Below are positions 11,601 to 17,600 of a stretch of 20,275 nt of DNA, in pieces. The notes beneath the pieces are model-generated. The model was not told where the DNA came from and made no database searches. It saw only the letters and a program-made list of their open reading frames with translations. The stretch covers positions 1 to 20,275 of the forward strand of contig JAYMSP010003302.1 of the NCBI GenBank assembly GCA_036897095.1. Direction: 5' to 3'. This DNA comes from Plantago elongata (lineage: Eukaryota > Streptophyta > Magnoliopsida > Lamiales > Plantaginaceae). Within the stretch, counting starts at the first letter, position 1, and each line of letters starts with the position of its first letter. Made by a program: the position numbers and the translations under genes.

Positions 11601-14600
11601 GCAGAGTTGATTAGGTCGCTGTAAATAGATGGATTTTGCCTCACGGCATGCCCTTGATCCACATCAATCTGAATCAACATGGAAAAGCTTCATTATCATC
11701 GCAATGATCAAGAATTTGGCAAACAAAAAAGTATTGGATTTCCATTCACTAATTTAGTTTAGTTCCTTAAATGAGGGATAAACTAGCTTTAGATAACCTT
11801 TCTGGTGGGAGGCTGCCCACATCAGCTTCCAAAGTACTGCATGCCTTAGCATAAACAAGCTAAAAGTTACTTTGTATTTAAGAAATAAATTATTCTATCT
11901 TTCCCAGGCTATAGTAAAATTGCTTTATATATGTATATTTAGTTCCCAGGTTAAGAGGTGTGATTGGCAAAATGAATTGTCTCCAGATGTATCATTAGAA
12001 AGTCTCAATATAACTACATCCTAAATGGAACCAAATACTTGAGCTCCCAGAATGTAGTTTAAGCTCTCGATTTGCGATCTTAATTGTCCATATCCTTGAA
12101 TGGTCAGTGAAAATTGCCAGAGATCGTGAGGTTAACATCAAGGATATTTTAGTCTATTTGTGTCTATCAGGGACAGGTCGGGTCCGTAGACAAGTTTGTT
12201 TACCACTTTGAGGTCGTTTTTCGGCTCATGGATGATGATAAGAACATTCCCTCCTTAAATTCTCTAAGAACAGATATATCCTATAGCCTAAATACAACAT
12301 CCAATTATTAAGATTTCTCTGTAGATGCCCTTAGATGGAATATAGGATAGCCAAGTACAAACAGAAAAGAGAAAATAGAAGGGGGGGGGGGGGGGGGGGG
12401 AGAAAAAAAGAGTAGGGTGGCGGGAGGGAGGGGCGGCGGGCGGGAGAAAACAGAGCTTACCAGCTTTTGGATAGACTCATAAGAAGAGGACAGCAATCTA
12501 GCCAACAAATTGTTCATAAGTTTCTTGTCAGGGAGAGAGCAAAAAATCAGAGTGATGGAGCTGACCACTTCATCCTCATCCTCCAGTGTCAATTGTCTCT
12601 CCGCTAATCCCTAGGGTCCATTCTGATAATAGTTAATTGATAAGGGAATATATATGTATAAAAGTATGGAACGTGCCCATTATTAGAACAAAGACATTGG
12701 CACCTACAATGGTAACAAGTGTCCTAAATGAACATGAAAAAACTGGTTCGGGAACAACCATCATCGTCGAGTTAAATGATCTTTTTAGTTTTTTGGAGAT
12801 CAATGCCATAAGCTCTCCTTTCCGTCTCAGTGTAATTTCCCATTCACTCGAATGCAATGCAAACATATGCCATGAAGAATTTAGATCTATCTTTAGAATT
12901 TCAAGTATCTATTATCAACCTTCTACTACCCACTGTTAAAAATGCAACTGAAGTGCTATTTTATAGTATAACAGAGATCATTATTAAGTCGGAAGCATCC
13001 TTGAAGAGTTTTGTTGATTTTTACATGAAGACTGACCTCTCCAATCCATATTAATAATTCCAAATCTGAAAGTTCATGCATCATTTGAGCAGCTTCTTCC
13101 GAGAATTTGTGAAGTGCAGAAGCACAAGCACTTGCACAAAAGGGTAATTGGATCCCTGCAGCAAGAAACAATCTGAAATAGCAGTTAACACAGACATTGT
13201 AAATCATCATTGATGTCCACGTTTTTAACATACTCAGTTACACTAGAAAAACTAATTTGTGTTCTAGTGTGACATGATATTAAGATTTTAAATGAGAAAA
13301 GTTCCTCAAATCCGAACACTGTAAAGTGCACATTCTCGGTCCATAAGTAATTGTGTAGAATAATGTTATTGACCGGTTCATAAAGATAAAATATACTTCA
13401 GTTTACTTATGGTGATGATCTCCAGCTTGTTACTGTAAGTTCTTAAAAACATGTGTATATACCATGTATATACACAAAGTGGTTGATCAAAAGCAAAAGC
13501 AAGCAGTCCTAAAAAAAATCATGTAAGTACTATACAATGTCATGTGTGATTCTGCCTGCTAAATTATATAATTATACACAAGAAATCAAGTAGTGAACAC
13601 CTACATCAACTGTCTGGTGTTAGCCTGAGAATCTGAAATCCAAACAGCATAGGAAGCAATAGCATCTGCCAGCGATTTGTATACCTGAGATTGAGAAAGG
13701 AAGCATTTTATGGATAAAGCGTCTAGATCCTGGTGTTGAGGTTCTTAATTTTTACGTTTTGGCTCTGTTTAGCACTATCTTATTTGCTAGCTTACAAGCT
13801 CAATGAATTTATTTTTAAATAAGTCCATTACGTTAACGTCTTAACTGGTAGCTTGTAAACTAGCTGATGATAATTTTGTTCAGGAAGCATGTTAAAAAAA
13901 TAAGCTAGTTGATTTGCTTTTATATGCTACATTTGGCAAACTAGCTAGCTTGTTAGCTAATTAATTTACTAATCACCTCCATTAAAAAACATCTAGCTTA
14001 TCAGTGACTTAGTTAAGGTTAACAACATGTTACGGCTCCATTTATATTGCTTCACTCATTGAGCCCGGGTGACACCGAAGTGCAGCTCAGTTGGTAAGAC
14101 TCTTCATCTCCAACCAATAGGTCAGGGTTTCGAGTCACCTTTGCCATTTCAAAAAAAATAAAAAATTCTCATCTCAGCTTGGGTAACTTAAGAGTATCTA
14201 AATATGAATGGGGTTTTTAATTCTGAACAGGAGAAGATGATGTACAAGGAGCATAAATCCTCTGCAGTGAGCGGATGACTTGCTGGTCAAGAATGTCACC
14301 AGTTGCATTATAATAGAAACATCAAAATGCTGCCCTTCCTTAAGAACACCTTCAGCAACCTGAAAGATGATCGTGCCCAAAATTGATGATGAAAATATAT
14401 CCATGACAAGGATTGAATAGAAGAGAAAATATCTTCTCTTGTGTAAAATTAAATAGGTTTGGAAAAGACAGCAAAAGGGAAAATAATTTGTAAATCACCG
14501 ACTCCAAGTGCTCACCACATTGAGAATGTATAACTTGGCTTCCACCTCTTTCCAAGGAATTTCCGTGCTAGAAGATATCCAGCTTCCTTTAAATATCTGA

Positions 14601-17600
14601 TATGTTGTTTTATTGGAAAGAAAGTAAAACACAGATTAATTTAGATGCTCCTCAGGATGAAATAACATGCCTGCAAAAAAGACTAAGCAAATGATAGTTT
14701 GGTAAGGGATGCTAGCAAACGGCAACAGTTAACAATACTACTGTACTAGTTGATCATTCGATTTACACTGATGTAAACATATTATTCTACACTTATGTTA
14801 ACAATACTACTATACTAGCATGGAGTTGATTCCCCTTTCCCAAAAAATAAATAATTAATGAACCCACACAAGAAAAATCAAACTAATAAATCATACTACT
14901 AACAAATTAGCAGTGGCAAGTCAACACTATAGAGCCATGCACTATTAAATCCACACTGGCCAATACGTGCTACTAGTTAATAGTTAATACTTGATAGGTG
15001 TCTAGTAATCTGTAACTAGTAACAGCACAAGTGAAACATGAATCCATGAATATTACAAAAGGATGCATGGTGTTTATTAACTGTATTAAATGATATGGTA
15101 ATCCCTAAATTACATAGTGAAAGTTTTACAAGTAAAAGAGAAAATTGGCATTTTAAACCTGCAAGGCAGAAATAATATTTTCCCGAATAGTGAAATTGAT
15201 ACTGGTAAATCAATATTTGTAAACCATCTACGTTGTATGCATATAATAATTATTCCACTGTACTAAACCAACACCAACAATTCCATGCTACAAAACTCAC
15301 ACTGGTAGACGGTAGTAAATCACACTAATAAGTTCTAGCAAATACATACTATTAACTTTCACATAGCATATAGTACAGTCTTCCCTTAGTAAGTACTATT
15401 ACTCTTTTTCATGAAAAACTTCCTGTCTGACCTATTTTATGAACTTTGACCACAATTTCAACAAGAAAGTCAGCTGCAGAGAGGATATGCATTAGTAGAT
15501 CCACACTAAACAATATTAGTAAATAGATTACTAAATAACTGGACTAGACTTTTTCCTAAAATATTGCATCTGTGTCTAACTCTACATAGTATATCATAAT
15601 TAAGATCATCGATGGTCCCCGGCACCCTTATAATAATCTTCGTTTTGCTTCCGTATAGCTAACAATATTAATTGCCATTTAGGTTTACAATGTTAAATTG
15701 AATTGAGGTGACTCTGGAACTTGCACACAAATAAGTGGCTATATCAGAAATCAAACCAACAATGCCAGCATTCATCAGCTTGTCAATCTAAGGAACATAG
15801 TGTGTGCAACTTAGCAATGTGAGTGGATGATGACTTGCTCAATTTGTTTCAGACCCTTTGCAAGATTTCAAGGCCACAAGAGTCAGGGGCAATATGGCAT
15901 ATAAATACCAAACTGAAAATGATGTAAAATGATTGTTCCATTTATACCTTCTGAACAATCAAAGCAGAGCCAAATAGTTGAGAAACATCCCTCAAGAGTT
16001 CCACTATGTTTATCCTAAACTGCTCAAGGCCACTGGGGAGTTCAAGGTTCTGCTCGTTATCAGTATATGTTGACTCATCAACCTGGAAAGATGAATCCAT
16101 TCTTAAAAACAAAACCAAAATGACAAAAATTACTTATCACCCTTGACTATGCTCTCGGCTATGCTTTAAGGAATTTAGATCATTTATAATCATATGCAAC
16201 ATTTTATTCAGGAACAGCCTCTTATACTACCAGAGGCTTGAAACAGAAAAAAGTTATTAAACCACTGCCACATCTTAGCCTTGACTGACATGATTACTTT
16301 TACTAGCTAAAAATATAACATGAAGTTGGTGTAACTATGTATAGATTATAAATGTATGGTGTGTGTGTGTGTGTGTCTTGGGCATCTCAGTTAAGAAAAA
16401 TGATACAAGCAGACAGCCATTTAAAAAAGAATAGTTTCATACCCCCTCCCACAAAGAAGTAGGTTCGTTTGATATACTTTTGCTTGTCAAAATTGCTTGA
16501 TACTTGACAAAATCATACTCTATGATATACTTAAGTACCTACATTCGTCATGCATGAGCATGACCCTCGCTTTGCTTGATACTCAACAAAATACTTCTTA
16601 ATTTACATCTCTGACATGATCTATAGTACTTGATATTATTGTGACTTGTGAGCATGTTTGAGATCCTCAGTTTAGTTTCTCTACAAGCCCATACATCATG
16701 GAGACATGTCTATCACTCTATTGGATAGATAATAAATTGATTACACACTTTACTACAGGTTAGAGTTTGTAGATGAAATGGGAGTTTTTCATGGTATCAT
16801 AGCATCCGTACTAACCCTCAACTAAGGTCCAGGGTTCAAATCTCCCAGGAAGCATCGCCACTTCATAGGCCTCCCAAAACAGCTTAAATTCGGCTCACAG
16901 GTGAGGCGTGGATATTGGAGAATTAATAAAGCCTACTTTGAAAGTTAATGGTGTTTCAGCAAAGACAAGTTTGTTGCAGAACAAACCTGAACAAGCAGTA
17001 ACAGAGCATCAATCATCGTCGAGAAAATGGGAGTAAAACTTGCTTCCAAGTTCTTCCTATTCTGAGCACTATCTACTGCATTCCCAATGAGGTATCCAGC
17101 AAGGCTACACCTAATGTGTAAAAAGAACAGTAAAGGTATGACTTTTAAGGCATCATGAAGAAGCAAGTTCTGGGCCGTACTCTTGTAGAAAGTTTCTCAT
17201 TTTTCCATGCAAGAAAGGGCCAGATAAAATCATTTAATATACCAAAATGGCAAAGTAGAATCAGCAATCTCCCAGTCGTCACTAGGAAACTTCATACAGC
17301 TGCCAACAGATAAATCATGTTAAACGAAATGCATAATTCCATTCAAATGATATTTAATAATTACTTCTTTTTTTTTGCCAAGGTAATTCATACAATTAAA
17401 AAAATGTAAAGACATCAAGTTTTACCTCAAGAGGGCATCTGCCAGGGCAAGTGCTTCTGTGCCACCTTCCGCAATTAAATAGGGTGCCTAACATGAAACA
17501 AGTTTTGAGTTCTAACTGCACCATGAGTAAATAAAGCAAACAAAACCATAAATGGAAAGATCTTTTTTTTTTTATTAGATTGGAACGCGACAACAGTTAA

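Larger units (their letters stand above)
11669..12460 (-). other. Intron 16 of the importin-like gene
   Basis: 792 bp. Its first 80 bp in the gene direction are C-rich (G20 and a G4 motif on the plus strand). The remainder shows nothing I recognise. Confidence 0.75.
16083..16986 (-). other. Intron 10, with a microsatellite and a TRIM-like relic
   Basis: 904 bp. It holds the (GT)9 tract at 16359-16376 and the LTR-type remnant at about 16785-16940. Otherwise nothing is recognised. Confidence 0.65.

Noticed and set aside
12633..12939. Protein-coding genes on either strand in intron 15
   Set aside because: Open on both strands, but no recognisable domain, no splice or start context, and they lie inside a well-defined intron.
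13735..14040. A hAT-type MITE
   Set aside because: Internal inverted AGCT-rich words exist, but no matching terminal inverted repeats or 8-bp target duplication could be found.
14069..14145. A functional tRNA gene
   Set aside because: A and B box-like words are present, but the B box has an insertion, no closing acceptor stem can be drawn, and an A-rich tail follows. SINE relic is the better reading.
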